Part shown: positions 37,328-49,548 of the stretch, piece after piece
Numbering within the stretch: position 1 is the stretch's first letter
Layout of the letters: every line of letters begins with the position of its first letter
Assembly (NCBI RefSeq): GCF_032854445.1
Contig: NC_088298.1
Location: forward strand, 20,609,295-20,673,294
Direction: 5' to 3'
Origin: Liolophura sinensis
Taxonomy: Eukaryota; Mollusca; Polyplacophora; Chitonida; Chitonidae
Length of the DNA: 64,000 bases
Notes under the pieces: generated by a model
Database searches by the model: none
Seen by the model: only the letters and a program-made list of their open reading frames with translations
Told to the model about the DNA's origin: nothing
Translations under genes and position numbers: made by a program

Positions 37328-38846
37328 GAGAAGCTCTACCCAGACACTGAGAAATATAACATTTAACCGTCGCCGGGATGCTGTGACTGGTCTTACAAAT
37401 GATACGGTCGTGCTACAGTTCGTGAATAACACGGGGAGTTGGCGCAATGACATCGTCGTGGACACAGCATCCGTGTTACTGTCACAGCAAAACAGAACAA
37501 CCAAGGCACACGCATTTGGACAAAATGTCGCTGGATTTGGACAGTCCATCCCAGCGCGGCTAGGCAACGCGGGTTACAGATACGGACAGCGGGGTCAGGC
37601 AGTGGAGGACAAAGTGACTTTGGTTGACAACTACGAAGACAATTCCCAAGGTCATCAAAGCAGACGAGATCTATTAGCACTAAAGCGGGGTCTCCCGGAA
37701 GCCCCAAATTCAAAGAAAAAGTTTGTCCTCGTCCCCAAGTGTCAACCGGACGACGAAAGGTCGGGTTTGCCCCATATCAAAGAAGTCCCTTTAAGCGAAC
37801 CTTTTGGACCTTATGACGTAATCAAATCGAGAGGTCTGGAGAAAAAGGAGGAGCCGTTTTACCACGTTCTTGAAGAGCAGCCGAAGGAGGAAAGCTTGTC
37901 CCACGTGTCTGATCGAAGGGCAGAACCCTTTGTTCATATCCTCCCTCGCAACCCTAGATCCGATGTCGCTGTCAATGAAAGTCAGTCTCCTCACCTAAGG
38001 CCTCCACTGAAAAATCCGGAGCACACTGGTGAGCCCATGGATGCCTTGTCCACCAGGATACGGATGGATTACGAGTACATAGACGATGAAAGCATCAACA
38101 ATCCAGAAGCATCTGCGGGAGCCAACAGGAAGGATTCCTTTGGCGCACAGTCTCCTAACCCCAAAGCTTCCCCCTCGGATGGAGTGTCCGCCTCCCCGCA
38201 TTTTAACAACTTGCCCTGTGTCGCTCGCAGTGCCAGCCCACAAAAATGTCACGTTAGAAAGGAAACTCCAGAGACGCGTCAACAGAGTTCCGACGTCAAC
38301 AGCGTCGCAGATTGGGCTGCAGCCCCGTTTAAACCCTGGCCCGGATGTCCTCAAAAGGTCCTTCTCCTGCAGTCGTCGAATCATCGGGTTGTCGTTAATC
38401 AAGAGGCAAATGGTTGCCATGACACAACAAAATCGGAACTGCATAATTTATACTCGAAGGTCAAGAAAGCCAAGCATAATGCTAATTACAGACCAGTAGT
38501 AAAAGTACCGTGTGGAGGCTCTGATTTTACAAAAAAACAGATAACCTGCAGTCAGAACAGCGCTTCAGATTATGACCACATCGGCAAGCCGTCTCTTCAG
38601 ATCCTTGATATCACTGGTAGCAGCATCTATAACCGATGTCGTCCGGAAGAAGACTGCATACCAGGGTCGACGGGCCAGTACTCAAAAGCGAATAAATCCG
38701 CAGATTGGAATCAAGCGCTGCGCGAAGTTCCCACGGACGTAGGAGCAGACGACAGCTCTTCGGAGGCGGCCATTTTCTATGATCGGTTGGCACGACCGAA
38801 TTTTAAATGCCCCAAACCTAGTCGAATTCTTACATTAAAAGAATAA
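37328..38846 (+). CDS. cytoplasmic tail of a receptor with ITAM-like and ITIM-like motifs
   Basis: A single 1,519-nt exon opens after acceptor ttttctcctgtag (ending 37327) and stops with TAA at 38844. It encodes about 505 mostly hydrophilic, Ser/Pro/Asn-rich residues after the transmembrane exon. Counting from the Val of the GTG codon at 37383 as residue 1, tyrosine motifs are YDVI 144, YHVL 160, YEYI 230, YSKV 357, YRPV 369, YDHI 397, YNRC 416, YSKA 433 and YDRL 466. YDVI-x12-YHVL fits the wide-spaced ITAM described for Draper (family knowledge). SDYDHI and IFYDRL fit the ITIM consensus. EPFGPYDVI, EPFYHVL and EPFVHIL look like an internal triplication in which the third copy lost its Tyr. 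Such tails are typical of MEGF10/Draper-like or other lophotrochozoan surface receptors, but the family cannot be fixed without the ectodomain. Confidence 0.85.
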
Positions 38847-38875
38847 CGACAATAGTACGAGAGTCCAGATATAAT

Positions 38876-39095
38876 TTGGGCGCACAGCATAGAGAGAAAA
38901 AAACAGAGCAGCGACGACAGTGTGATAGTTGACAAGTGACACACGTGATCAGTGAAATGCGGCTTAAGCAGAATTAGGTAAAAAAAAAAATGCAGCGATG
39001 TTAATTGCGATTTAGTAGACGTCACTGGTTTAGGATTTCTCAAAATGCTGTGTGGTCATCACATTTAACATACTCGGAGATGCTTAGTCCACCCT
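38876..39095. repeat. dispersed element, paralogue of 29190-29690
   Basis: Starts 30 bases after the receptor stop with one unit of the 26.9-29.2 kb minisatellite (GCACAGCATAGAGAG, CAGAGCAGCGACGACAGTG), then TAGACGTCACTGGTTTAGG and GATGCTTAGTCCACC. It probably supplies the receptor's 3' UTR. An AATAAA follows at 39113-39118. Confidence 0.65.
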
Positions 39096-39112
39096 GTATG
39101 TGAAAAAAAAGC

Positions 39113-39118
39113 AATAAA
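39113..39118 (+). terminator. candidate polyadenylation signal of the receptor gene
   Basis: AATAAA 267 bases after the TAA stop, in an A-rich context. It is the first canonical hexamer on this strand after the stop. Confidence 0.35.
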
Positions 39119-39119
39119 A

Positions 39120-39770
39120 AGAAATAATACACCTGTCGGCCTATACGAGATACCAAGACAAGCTCTGGCAATAATAAAAGGTAGCTAAATCCTATCATAA
39201 AACTGAAACAAAGCTCTCAACGAAAAAAAACAAAGGTGGCTCCGTGTAAGAAAATGAACCAGCCCCTAACAGCATACCAAAAAGCATTCAGTTGTTCACT
39301 AGAAACCACCTTGTTGTGTTCCAAAACCCAGACCAAGTGATCCTCCCAAGTTGAAGAGCCCGTGTCATCAGAAACAAGAACTGGTGACTACCAAATGGCA
39401 TCTTTCAAAAGACGAAGCAGCGTCTTACAAGAAACCAAAATCGTTTCCTACTGGTGATGTTAACCGGAAATGGAAAAATGTAGCAAATATAGCAAGAAAC
39501 CAGAACTTTTGCATACTGGTGGTGCTTCCCAGAAATGGAAGAATGTAGCACGCATAGCAAGAAACCAAAACTGTTGCTGACATATATTTCGCCATGACTA
39601 CAATATTGACAATGTAGCATGCCTGGATGTAATAATCATACGGGAATGGAATGGGGTCGAACGATTATACGTGTAAGTCATGACTTAGAAAATCAACTGT
39701 AAGACCTACACAACAAACATTTTGAAATAATGCTGTCTGATTTGTCAAGATAATGGTTTATAAGATAATT
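39120..39770. other. intergenic with a short internal repeat
   Basis: 39340-39580 has three or four decayed copies around AAGAAACCAAAACT and ACTGGTGATG. No gene recognised. Confidence 0.4.
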
Positions 39771-39774
39771 ACAC

Positions 39775-40250
39775 TAATACTAATGAAGTCTACAGTAACG
39801 GTGAAGTATACGGTATTGGTGAAGTCTACGGTAAATGTGAAGTCTATGGTAATTGAGAAGGCTACGGTAATTGTGAAGTCTATGATAATCGTGAACTCTA
39901 CGATGACTGTGAAGTGTACGGTAACGGTGAAGTCTACGTTAACGGTGAAGTCTAAGAGATTCATAATGGTAATGAAGTTATTTCTTTTGGAAATTAAAAT
40001 TCTAATAACCATACTGTCATGTTTGTAAAGTATAATGTAACGCTAATATTAGGTCTGATACAACGGTAATAATTAAACGTTTCTTCGTAATAAGAATGAA
40101 AGAAAGTTCGCAGTAATTATAAAAGTGGAGGTAAATTCTAAGGTAATGGTAATAATACTTATAGAGGCTGCTGTAGCGGTAAAGCCTACGGTAATGGTAA
40201 TTATACTGATGAAGCCTGTGGAAGCGGTAAAGGTGAAGCTTCGGACAAAT
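39775..40250. repeat. 18-bp minisatellite
   Basis: A unit like GTGAAGTCTACGGTAACG is clear to about 39950 and degenerate to 40250. Because the period is 18, both strands show VKSTVT- or VDFTVT-like open frames that are not genes. Confidence 0.9.
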
Positions 40251-40319
40251 GTCGCATAGCAATGTGTGATTTATGGGACTAAGTGTGATTAAATAGGATC
40301 AAGGTAAATTTCGGCACTG

Positions 40320-40580
40320 TATAAGGGAGATTTATGTGAGTAAGGGAGATTTATGGGACCAAGGGTGGTTTATGGGACCAATGATGGGGTATGGGACTAA
40401 GGGAGATTTTTGGGACTAAGGGAGATTTATGGGACCAAAGGAGATTTATGGGATCAAGGGAGATTTATTGGACCAAGAGGTCAAGATTTATGGGTCCAAG
40501 CGAGATTTAAAGGGGCAAGGGATCGAGATTTGTGTTATCAAGGAAGATTCATGGGGTCATGAGAGATTCATGGGATCAGG
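40320..40580. repeat. ~19-bp minisatellite
   Basis: About 12 copies of GGAGATTTATGGGACCAAG. Confidence 0.9.
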
Positions 40581-40899
40581 GGACACGGCTGCATGGAGTC
40601 CAGGTGTAGAGTACTGATGATAACGCTAAGGGTTATGGTGAAGGTAAAATCCGGGATAGTGGTGATGACTGAACCTAAAGTAATCGTAACCATGATGTTT
40701 ATATCAATAGAGGTTTATGGAATTAATGGAGAATTTATAGGATCATAGCGGATTAACGGGATCAAGGAACAAGGTCGAGTCGTCAGTAAACTCTAGGTGA
40801 ATAAAAACAGCTCTGTTAACTACTTTTGCGCCCGTGTCCAAACGCTCGGCAGGGTAAAGCGATGTTGTTCACTGAGATTTTGATCTTTAGTCTAAGATC

Positions 40900-41135
40900 G
40901 CTTGGTGATCCCGGGTCCTGTTCTGTGCTCGGACTTTCTGGAATATAGTTCGCTGCAATCCGCGAGAAACCCCTGATCAATGTGGTCGGGTGTTCGAATC
41001 CAGCTACCGCTGCCGAGCAGCTGTGTCGTTATGACAGGGAGTTTGTCAGGTAAATAGCGATGTGCGGTGGTCTTCATATTTTACCTGCCATTAACCAAAC
41101 TTCCAGCATTCATGTGAAATATATACTTGAGCAAC
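40900..41135 (+). mobile_element. SINE family 3, copy B
   Basis: GGTGTTCGAATCCAGCTACC (B box), CAGGGAGTTTGTCAGGTAAA, GCGATGTGCGGTGG, CCAGCATTCATGTGAAATAT. Longer 5' part than copy A. Confidence 0.6.
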
Positions 41136-41810
41136 GATGTGTATTTTTTATACACATCGATTTTTTTTTAAATTCTATTTGTGATCTTAGATGTCCATGA
41201 AAAAAAATGTAAAGTCTAAGAAAAACATGTTAACTTGAAGACTGTCTGCATGACTTAAGACTAAGGTACCTTCGTGCTCCTGAATACGTGTATCGTGTAT
41301 AACTCATCATTATAATTTTATGTGACAAAAATTGTGTGACAAGATTATGCGGTTTTATGAAATACACGAAGTACAGAATTAATGTTTTTGGTTCCAATGT
41401 GAAGTCGTTAGCGAACGTTAATTCTTTCACATGATGCGATTTCGTTTGAGAACTCTCAATGAACACACCTACATGTTGATCATTTTTCAACCTGATAAGT
41501 GGAGATAAAGTCTACAAGTAGGACTTCTACTACAATTTACAATACAATTTTTTTTTAATCAACTGTAAAGTAGGCCTACATAGGCTATGTGGAATTGTGA
41601 TCAGGAAAGTTATTTTATTTATTATTTGTTTCATTATTTATTTATTGATATATTTGATTGGTGATTTACGTCGAAGAATAGGAACAAATATGCCTGGATG
41701 GAAGATATTATTCTATAATATAAGAAGATTGTACACTGTCTCACACAAACCATGGAAATCAGGAACTAGATACATAAACGCTCTTATATACAAAAAACTA
41801 TCGCAGCATT
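41136..41810. other. intergenic with SINE family 1 tail
   Basis: 41630-41675 is a reversed SINE tail (ATTTATTTATTGATATATTTG, ATTGGTGATTTACG). The rest is plain AT-rich sequence. Confidence 0.4.
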
Positions 41811-41812
41811 GC

Positions 41813-41850
41813 GTGTAAAAAAAAACCAGAGCAGAAACGACAGTGTGTAT
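41813..41850. repeat. isolated unit of the 26.9-29.2 kb minisatellite
   Basis: GCGTGTAA, then AAACCAGAGCAGAAACGACA and GTGTG match the 47-bp unit, here as a single copy joined to a SINE. Confidence 0.5.
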
Positions 41851-41854
41851 ATGA

Positions 41855-42003
41855 TATATCCAGTTCATGCTAGCTTCCCCTCCGGCCGTACGTGGAAAGG
41901 TCTTCCAGCAACCTGCGGATGGTCGTGGGTTTCCCCTGGGCTGTGTCCAGTTTCCTCTCACCACAATGCGCGAAACACGTATCAAATCAAATAAATAAAT
42001 AAA
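41855..42003 (+). mobile_element. SINE family 1 copy with internal deletion
   Basis: CCCTCCGGCCGTACGTGGAA, AGCAACCTGCGGATGGTCGT, TTTCCTCTCACCACAATGCG, then directly a tail ATCAAATCAAATAAATAAAT. The CCGCCGTCGTATAAGTG part is missing. Confidence 0.8.
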
Positions 42004-43185
42004 ATATAGGTAAACACGTGATGTCATCATGTACCTGACTTGGGAAGTGATCCACTCGTCATTGAATTCTGTTCAAAAAATTTTGTCAATGAAGTTTGTG
42101 TTGGGCACAGCAAACATTTGTGTGAAAGATACTGCAACCAATGATAAAAACAACATAAATTTCTTACAACCTTTAACGCATGTTACACTAAAAAAAATTA
42201 ATCTGTCGGTTTTAACAGAAAGTCTGCTGCTATGATGTATTCTGCTATTGCAATTCAACCTCACGATACCATTAGACTAACACGATATTATGTTGAATGT
42301 GACACAATATTGTGTTATAACACCACAATACATTCTAGCATCACTCAGACAACAGACTATCTGCAAAAATTAACAAATTATTTTTGTAAGTGTATCTATA
42401 ATATATGACTGAAGTTATCACCCAGGGTTCACTCCAACACAGTGTTGGGGACATCATGCATTCCCTCCCGCCTCCTACCCAAATGTATTAATGCTGCACG
42501 TAATACATACTTACCTTAATTCTTTCTGTATTGTTATACCAAGGTAATAACAGGTTGACAAACGTCATATATATTCATAATTATGTGATATCCATCATGA
42601 GATCCATTTACTTAAGTATTCACTTATACATTTTCTTCAGTATATATCAGGACCTATGACCTATATTATCCTTTTTAGGCCAAATGTCCCTGTTCATATG
42701 AGGCAGCATGTATAGGCCTAGCACCATGTGTGGCTTAACTGATCTAACGATGCGCTAACGTACGAAGCATACCTTGTCAAACCAGGCGTCAGTTTCACTC
42801 GTGGAGCTAGTATAGGCACAACTCGGTCACATACAAAAATGCTGAAAATGATGATATTGCTACGTGCACATATCCGATTATGTAACAGTAAGTGAGGCAG
42901 TGTGTAAATAAATATATTTATACACGAAGGCTGTAGGCCTAACTTTGACCTTGCCGCTTCGTCTTCACTTCTACTTCAAGAAATAATGAAAAATTTCTGT
43001 ATACTGATGAAACCGGGCAAGTTAATTATTTAAATTACGTATACTGGGGTAGCCCTCCGTTGAAACTCTAAGTTTTTGGTTCTAATATAGCAGTAATTCA
43101 CTCGGAGGAGTGTAAGAACTTAAGTTCTTATTTGTTTTTGTTTTTTATTATTTGCCGTTTCGATGTAGAGGTTCTGCAGGGACTC
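42004..43185. other. intergenic, nothing recognised
   Basis: AT-rich sequence with no exon, repeat family or RNA gene that I can support. Confidence 0.4.
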
Positions 43186-43280
43186 GAAGGTCAAAGGTCG
43201 GCAGTTTACTCCGCCCACTGGGGTTTCCTCCACCCATCACAATGACTGTCGTTGAGCGCGAGGAATAAGTGATCAAGATA
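43186..43280 (+). mobile_element. possible SINE family 3 fragment
   Basis: GACTCGAAGGTCAAAGGTCG, CCCACTGGGGTTTCCTCCAC, CCATCACAATGACTGTCG and GAATAAGTGA resemble SINE bodies but are diverged. Confidence 0.35.
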
Positions 43281-43798
43281 ACTAATGATTCATTGTGATA
43301 AAATATTATTAACAATCAATATTATTAACAACCATCCACCGACTGGTAAGTAGGCCAATGAACAAATTAAGAGTGAAAAAAAATTATTTGCGCGAAATAT
43401 TATTGGTTCTTTATATAAGTCAATACTGCACAGCGGGCTTATTTCATCACCAAACCAATGAGTTTCGCGGCACATAAATCAAATAAGAATGATAATATTT
43501 GGCCATTCTCGCTGAAAATGATGATATTGCTATTGTTCAAACGCACTGGGGATTTCCTCCTTTGTTTTGTTATTGCCCAATGCAAGCTGATGACGTCAAA
43601 GGTAAAAATAGATCATAAGGCAGTTACATCTGTTGAGCTTACTCCCACGCAAGATATAGACTAGCCGTCTATAACAAGCCGACATCAGACTTAATACGCA
43701 CTTTACCGACCTTGAACGAATGCTAACATTTAAAAAAAAATTTCTGCTGAGTTAAAATTTATTAGTTTTACTGTGATTCTATCGAAATTTTGCTATAG

Positions 43799-43958
43799 TA
43801 TGGAGCGGCACCAGCTCTTCTGCTTTCCTCGTAACAAGTGGCATTCCGTGGAAACCCTTCATGGCGGACGTGCGCAACAGCCAAACTAACAGCTCAAAGG
43901 GAAGGATTTACGAAGCTTTTCATGAAATCACGCCTGATTTGTCTACAACTGTATACAG
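43799..43958 (+). CDS. candidate exon of an unidentified gene
   Basis: Open from a possible acceptor ttgctatag (ending 43798) to a strong donor TACAG/GTAAGT at 43959. The frame reads SGTSSSAFLVTSGIPWKPF, then MADVRNSQTNSSKGRIYEAF, HEITPDLSTTVYR. It may be internal, or start at ATG 43861 (CTTCATGG context) as the first coding exon. GC content and CpG are higher than the neighbourhood. I do not recognise the family. It ends with two bases (AG) of a split codon, and the candidate exon at 51824 fits that phase. Confidence 0.5.
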
Positions 43959-45020
43959 GTAAGTCTTAACCGTGTTGAAATCTTGGGCGTATTGTGCGAG
44001 ATACTACGCAGTTTGTCGCGTGAGAGCAAATTGTTGCGGGAATCCACGCTCGCACGAGACATGATGACTCACTCAATCTCGGCGATGTCCGTTTGAGCTA
44101 AATACAGCATCCACGCGTCAGCGAAACTGCAGTTGATTATTTCAGACCAAAACATTTCAGCATTTGATGAGGTGACTCAAAATAACATGTGTCAGCATTT
44201 ACCAGACTGATAAACACTGATGTAGAGCGGAAATTGCTCAATGCAAGAGCCAAACAACATTAATTTATACAGTACATTTACATGTATGATGACATGAGTT
44301 ACACGAACACAAAATGACATTTGCGAAATGTGTTAATTTGTTGTTTACGTGTGGTTTATATACACAAACATTTAAATACTGAGCAGTTCTTACATTGCTT
44401 TTATCTTTTGTTAATCGCTGTTTGCTGTATTCTTGAAGATTAATTTATACATTTATTTGCTTAATTTAGTCTAAGCTTCACCATGGTACTGGTACCAGTA
44501 GTGAAGAATATGTCTGACAATGATATATGGCGGCAGTCAGTTAAAAGTTTAGGCCAGTGACACTTAATTCCTTATTTCACATCACAATGATATGACAGTG
44601 GTGGGAAACTAGGACTCCATTGTGATTAATTAACCTTAATTTTGGGTTGAAGGCAGAACGTGGAGAAGGTAGTGCAAGCTAACACAGATATTTTCCTGTA
44701 TATAAGATGTAATTGAAAGGTATTATAACTGCGCAAGTGGTAATTCAGCTTGCTGTCTTTCTTACTTTTTTTACTTACTTTCTTACTTTTTATTCAGACA
44801 TTTATATGGCCGGTCAGTGCACCTGTCAGGTGTGAAGAATTATGCATCAGCATTTAACCTGTTGTAGTGCGTGGGTGGAATATGAAACCACTGAAATGAA
44901 TGCACTTCATTGTTGTGGCATTAAATTTTTTAACACAATTAAGATGTGTTTAACATGATAGTCCGCTAATATGAAACTATACGTATGATGAAAGATTGCT
45001 TATTGTGATTAATTCTCAAA
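43959..45020. other. putative intron, nothing recognised
   Basis: Plain AT-rich sequence. (TTACTT)-like runs occur near 44760-44795. Confidence 0.4.
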
Positions 45021-45025
45021 AGCTT

Positions 45026-45228
45026 GTATATTGTGAGTTCAAGTCCAGCTCATGCTGGCTCCTTCTCCGGCTGTTCGTGGGAAAGCTTGCCAACAACCTG
45101 CAGATGGTTGTGGGTTTGCCCCAGGCTCTGCCAGCTTTCTTCCCACCATAATGCTGGCTGGTGTCGGCGTAAAACATTAGTTTCCGTACAGCTTAAAACA
45201 TCAGTCAGTGAATAAATAAATAAAGATT
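45026..45228 (+). mobile_element. SINE family 1 copy
   Basis: TGTGAGTTCAAGTCCAGCTC, CAACAACCTGCAGATGGTTG, CCACCATAATGCTGGCTGGT and CAGTCAGTGAATAAATAAAT. Confidence 0.88.
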
Positions 45229-45476
45229 GTATGCATACTTAATGATGGTGACTTTTCACTTGAAAGCACACCAGAACTGTTGTCGGGAACATTTTCATTC
45301 CAGAAGGCCTTTTGATATCTAGCAAGGATCTTTAATATGTGATTGGATATGGGATGCGGTGTATAAGAGCATTGCTCTGTGCATACCCTTGATAAGGATC
45401 ATTACAGGGAAATAACTCCTGCATGACTGATGTCCACCACTTCCCCCGCTGTGGCAACATACATGCACACTGTATT

Positions 45477-45700
45477 TAATTTATTTATTTGATTGGTGTT
45501 TTACAGCGTACTCAAGAATATTTTACTTATACAACGGCGGTCAGCATTATAGTGGGAGGAAACCGGACAGAGCCCTGGGGAAGCACATGACTATCCGCAG
45601 GTTGCTGACAAACCTTCCCACGTACGGCTGCAGAGGAAGCCAGCATGAGCTGGACTTGAACTCACAGCAACTGTATTGGTGAGAGGCATCTGGGTCATCA
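45477..45700 (-). mobile_element. SINE family 1 copy, reverse orientation
   Basis: TTATTTATTTGATTGGTGTT, CAACGGCGGTCAGCATTATA, CTATCCGCAGGTTGCTGACA, CTTGAACTCACAGC and GAGGCATCTGGGTCATCAC. Confidence 0.9.
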
Positions 45701-46189
45701 CTTTGAATTTGCATTTCTGCCTGTACATACAGATTCTGATGTTAGCCTGGGTTCAGCTCTGCTCTAGTTTCGGCTTGAAACTACATTGTATATGACTGAG
45801 TCCATTTAAAGCCACATGTGTCTAAAAGACTCGCATAAAATGCACAAAGTTTACTGAATTCAATAAGCCGAATCAGCATTTCAAGAATCCCACAAGTTCA
45901 CACAGATATGGACAAGACAAGGTGGGGGCTCTGGAAAACTAGTACAGCTGATTTGTCCAACGGTGTCATTAGCAGCTGCTATAAAATCACGACTATTAGC
46001 GTCACAGCCACCACCCGGTTTCAACTCATCCTGCGTGAACTTGCGACGTTCCCGAAATGCTGACTCTCCTTTTTGTTGGGGTTGTGTGCTTAATATGCAT
46101 ATTTGTGTAATGCTTTGGGGCTGCAGGTACAAGGCATTAGGGGCCATCCATAAACTATATGCGCTCAGATTTCGAACTGTTTGACTCAC

Positions 46190-46475
46190 CCCGTTCCCCC
46201 ATGTAAATAGTACATTGATGCCTGCAGAACTCTTTTACTTTTTACCTGCCCGCACCCCCCCCCCCCCCCCCCCCCACCCGCCATGTAAGAAGTGCATTGA
46301 TGCATACAGGTTTACAAAATGTAAAGGGCTACCACAAGACAGTGATGCAGTCAGTAGTCAATTCCAACCTTTTTGGCCTGCCCTTCCTCCCATGTAAGTA
46401 GAACTTTGATGGATGCAGGTTTACAAAATGTAAACAGCGACCACAAGACAATGATGCAGGCATTAGTGTTAAATC
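46190..46475. repeat. decayed ~120-bp tandem repeat with poly-C
   Basis: Three copies share CCATGTAAGTAG, TTGATGCATGCAGG-like and GTTTACAAAATGTAAA plus ACCACAAGACA. A run of about 20 C lies at 46256-46275. Confidence 0.65.
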
Positions 46476-46733
46476 ATGGCTGAGGTACACGGGTGACTAT
46501 ACGCCATTTCATTCGCAAGTGCCAGCGAGCTAACAGTAAATAGGACTTTTGATTCCTGAAAACAGTAATCAATAGTTTGAACTGGTTTTGCTGCAGATTT
46601 GTGGAGGTCTTTTTATTTAAGCCTACATGTATTTGTGAGTTTATACCGAACTGAAGCCGTAGGATCTTACAAATGCACTGCTCAAATTTTCAGCGACAGC
46701 TACACGTTATTCCCTGTTTTTATGATCCCCTGT

Positions 46734-46990
46734 ATTTATTTATTTATTTATTTGATTGATGTTTTACGCCGTACTCAAGAATATTTTACTTATACGACAG
46801 CGGCCGGCATTATGGTGGGAGGAAACCGGGCAGAGCCCGAGGGAATCCCATGACCATCCGCAGGTTGCTGCCAGACCTTCCCACTTATGGCCGGAGAGGA
46901 AGCCAGCCTGAGCTGGACTTGAACTCTCAGCGACTGCATTGGTGAGAGACTCCTAGGTCATTACGCTGCGCTAACCAAGAGAACCACGGT
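46734..46990 (-). mobile_element. SINE family 1, near full-length, reverse orientation
   Basis: TTATTTATTTGATTGATGTT, GGCCGGCATTATGGTGGGAG, CCATCCGCAGGTTGCTGCCA, GAACTCTCAGCGACTGCATT and a tRNA-like head (CATTACGCTGCGCTAACCAA) at the right end. Confidence 0.92.
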
Positions 46991-47750
46991 ATATTAAGGC
47001 ATTGATTGTCGCTGTATTGTACTTCATTTTAAAGTGTCTGACAATCGTCCTAGCACTTGTGTTTCTTCATATCTGTATTCGTTTTTGCAAGTAATCACTC
47101 AACGCTGTCTGGTATCATTTCCAGTTCTGATCAGTCGTGATTGAAAAGTTTAACAAGACTACACACTCCACTGACAAGCATCAGGGACACCCATCTTGTT
47201 CGGAACACCACTGTACAATGCATGGCGAATATTACTAATCAGTACAATAACATGTATTGTATTTATAGATTTTGTGTTTTGGTACGTACAGCGATAGAGG
47301 AGACTTTAAATCCTGTTGTAGACCTTGAATCATGTTGACTAACAGTGATTACCAATTGTTAAGAAATGCCTCTGCCAAAAGCAAAATAATCACCTCGAAT
47401 TACCTCCCTTGTACCTGGATCTCACTGTGTGAAGAAATCCCCATAGGATTCTCTCTGAATTCTTCCTTTCTCTTATATGTTAAAGACATTTCCTAAAAAC
47501 TTGCTAGTCATTCCTTTTGTATTAAAATGAACGAAGGAAATGTCTAGGATATATGGAGGGAATAGAAAACATTTTCATGAGAGGCGTCTGTTTTCTACAT
47601 CCTCAGAATTGTCAGGGAATATTGCGCAATGTTTACATCATCAAGCTGCAATGATGTAAGGTAGTAAGGCTATCTTTTAAAAAAAAAGTTTTGTTGGAGA
47701 TTTAAACCCGACCTTATGAAAAGTAAAATAGGTTGGTCAGTCTGGCTTGT
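46991..47750. other. putative intron, nothing recognised
   Basis: No repeat family or exon supported. 47695-47780 has a weak resemblance to tRNA-headed repeats (TTTAAACCCGACCTT). Confidence 0.35.
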
Positions 47751-47754
47751 GAAG

Positions 47755-47990
47755 TCTTTACGGTAACACTAATAATGTATATGTACAGATATTGGTAGTG
47801 CTGAGAGCAAAGAATTACATTTCTCTCCCAGTCTCTTCCCATTAAGGATCTGAATACTGTATGTTATTCAGTAGAGGGACTAACCTCGTGAAAAAAAGGA
47901 ACTAAATATTCTGGCTTCGATTATTTGTATATTTGCTAAAAAGAACAGACCAGGTGTCATACAAATTAGGGTACATCTAAAGAAGGCGCA
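47755..47990. repeat. dispersed repeat shared with 20750-20975
   Basis: GGTAGTGCTGAGAGCAAAGAATTACATTTCT region, GTATGTTATTCAGTAG, CAGACCAGGTGTCATACAAAT and AGGGTACATCTAA match the MGAT5 intron copy. Confidence 0.5.
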
Positions 47991-48339
47991 AGAAGGAAAA
48001 GGTAGAGTTACACATTCAGTTTTAGCATTTTTTGCCCAGACTAAAATGTCTTCTGTTTGAAAACGGATTTTTGTCAGAATGCACAAGGGAAGCCTGCCAG
48101 GTATAAAACTGTAGTGTAAAAGTCGGGGATCAAGGTCATGGCTAAGTGCAGTCATAAGTGTGAACCATTATTCTCCAGTAGGACAAAAAAAAAAAATGAT
48201 AGCTTTATGGCTCATAGGAAAGTTTTTTAGTAGAATTCTTCACTGATTTACTTTTACTTGGAAAACAGAATTGTGATGGGGATCTGTAGCACAACAGATG
48301 CGTCTAGTGGAATTTCTGCAATAGCTGAGCATTGCACAC

Positions 48340-48610
48340 TGCAGCTGCATCACTCTGCAGATCATTACCCGAGTGCTTGGTGGTGCAGCAACTGCGTCAT
48401 GAAGCGTCCGGAATTGATCCTGCCCTAGGGGGTGGGTGCGGGAAACAGTGCCCGGTGATTTACCCTGACAGATCGGGACGCTGGCGCCCTCAGGGAGCCA
48501 GGATGTCTGGGCATTGATTGATTCACCGGAATTGTCAGGGTACTGTCGGGGCCGGCTTTTCCGGTGGCGCCACCTAGTCTGGTCACCAGGAGTCTGCAGA
48601 TAACTGAAGG
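48340..48610. other. GC-rich island, unexplained
   Basis: A CpG- and GC-rich block (for example TCGGGGCCGGCTTTTCCGGT) in AT-rich surroundings. GTGGTGCAGCAACTGCGTCA followed by GGAATTGATCCTGCC weakly resembles tRNA A and B boxes, so it may be another SINE family. No convincing exon. Confidence 0.35.
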
Positions 48611-49029
48611 TGTCCACTTCAAAGTACCTCAGGCAGAGAAAACGAAGTTATAGATTCGGTGATGTTCAAAGCTATACATGTATGTAGTTCAAGATATTTC
48701 CTGGGCGCTTCTTGTGATCGCATGCAGATTTTTCCTGCGACTTTCTGGGTAGCAGTTTGCAGCTGTGTAGACATCTTGTTCGTCCCTTTCAAGGTTTTAT
48801 CACGGATTAGAAAATAACATTAGAACTCTGGGTTTTTATAGTCGATGGAAGTGGTTTACGCTTCTTTTTATGACCTATACATATAGCTCATTCCTACTCA
48901 ACAGCATCGTACTTTTGGTTGCTAGGCAACTGCACATCCAGTGAGATTCGAGCTGGCCTGTATCAGCAGGTATTGATGTCTAGTTTGAATAAAACTGTCC
49001 ACTTTCCATCTCTTAAGCTTAGTTGTTAT

Positions 49030-49163
49030 TCAACCTGCGGATGGTCGTGGGTTTCCCCCGGGCTGTGTCCCGTTTCCACCCACCATAATGCTGGCCGCTG
49101 TCGTATAAGTGAAATATTCTTGAGTATGGCGTAAAAAACCAATCAAATAAATAAATAAATAGT
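49030..49163 (+). mobile_element. SINE family 1, 3' half
   Basis: CAACCTGCGGATGGTCGTGG, CACCATAATGCTGGCCGCTG, ATATTCTTGAGTATGGCGTA and ACCAATCAAATAAATAAATA; one of the least diverged copies. Confidence 0.92.
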
Positions 49164-49273
49164 TGCTATTCGGATGCCGAACACACATGTACATGTACTT
49201 GTACCTCATCAAGGTAGAAATGTGTATGTCAGCTCTGGCCCATTGACATATACATGTAATGTGATTGGTATTT

Positions 49274-49548
<275 letters not shown>

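Noticed and set aside
39753-40028. 91-codon open frame VKSTVTVK...
   Set aside because: It is the translation of an 18-bp minisatellite, and the opposite strand is open too.
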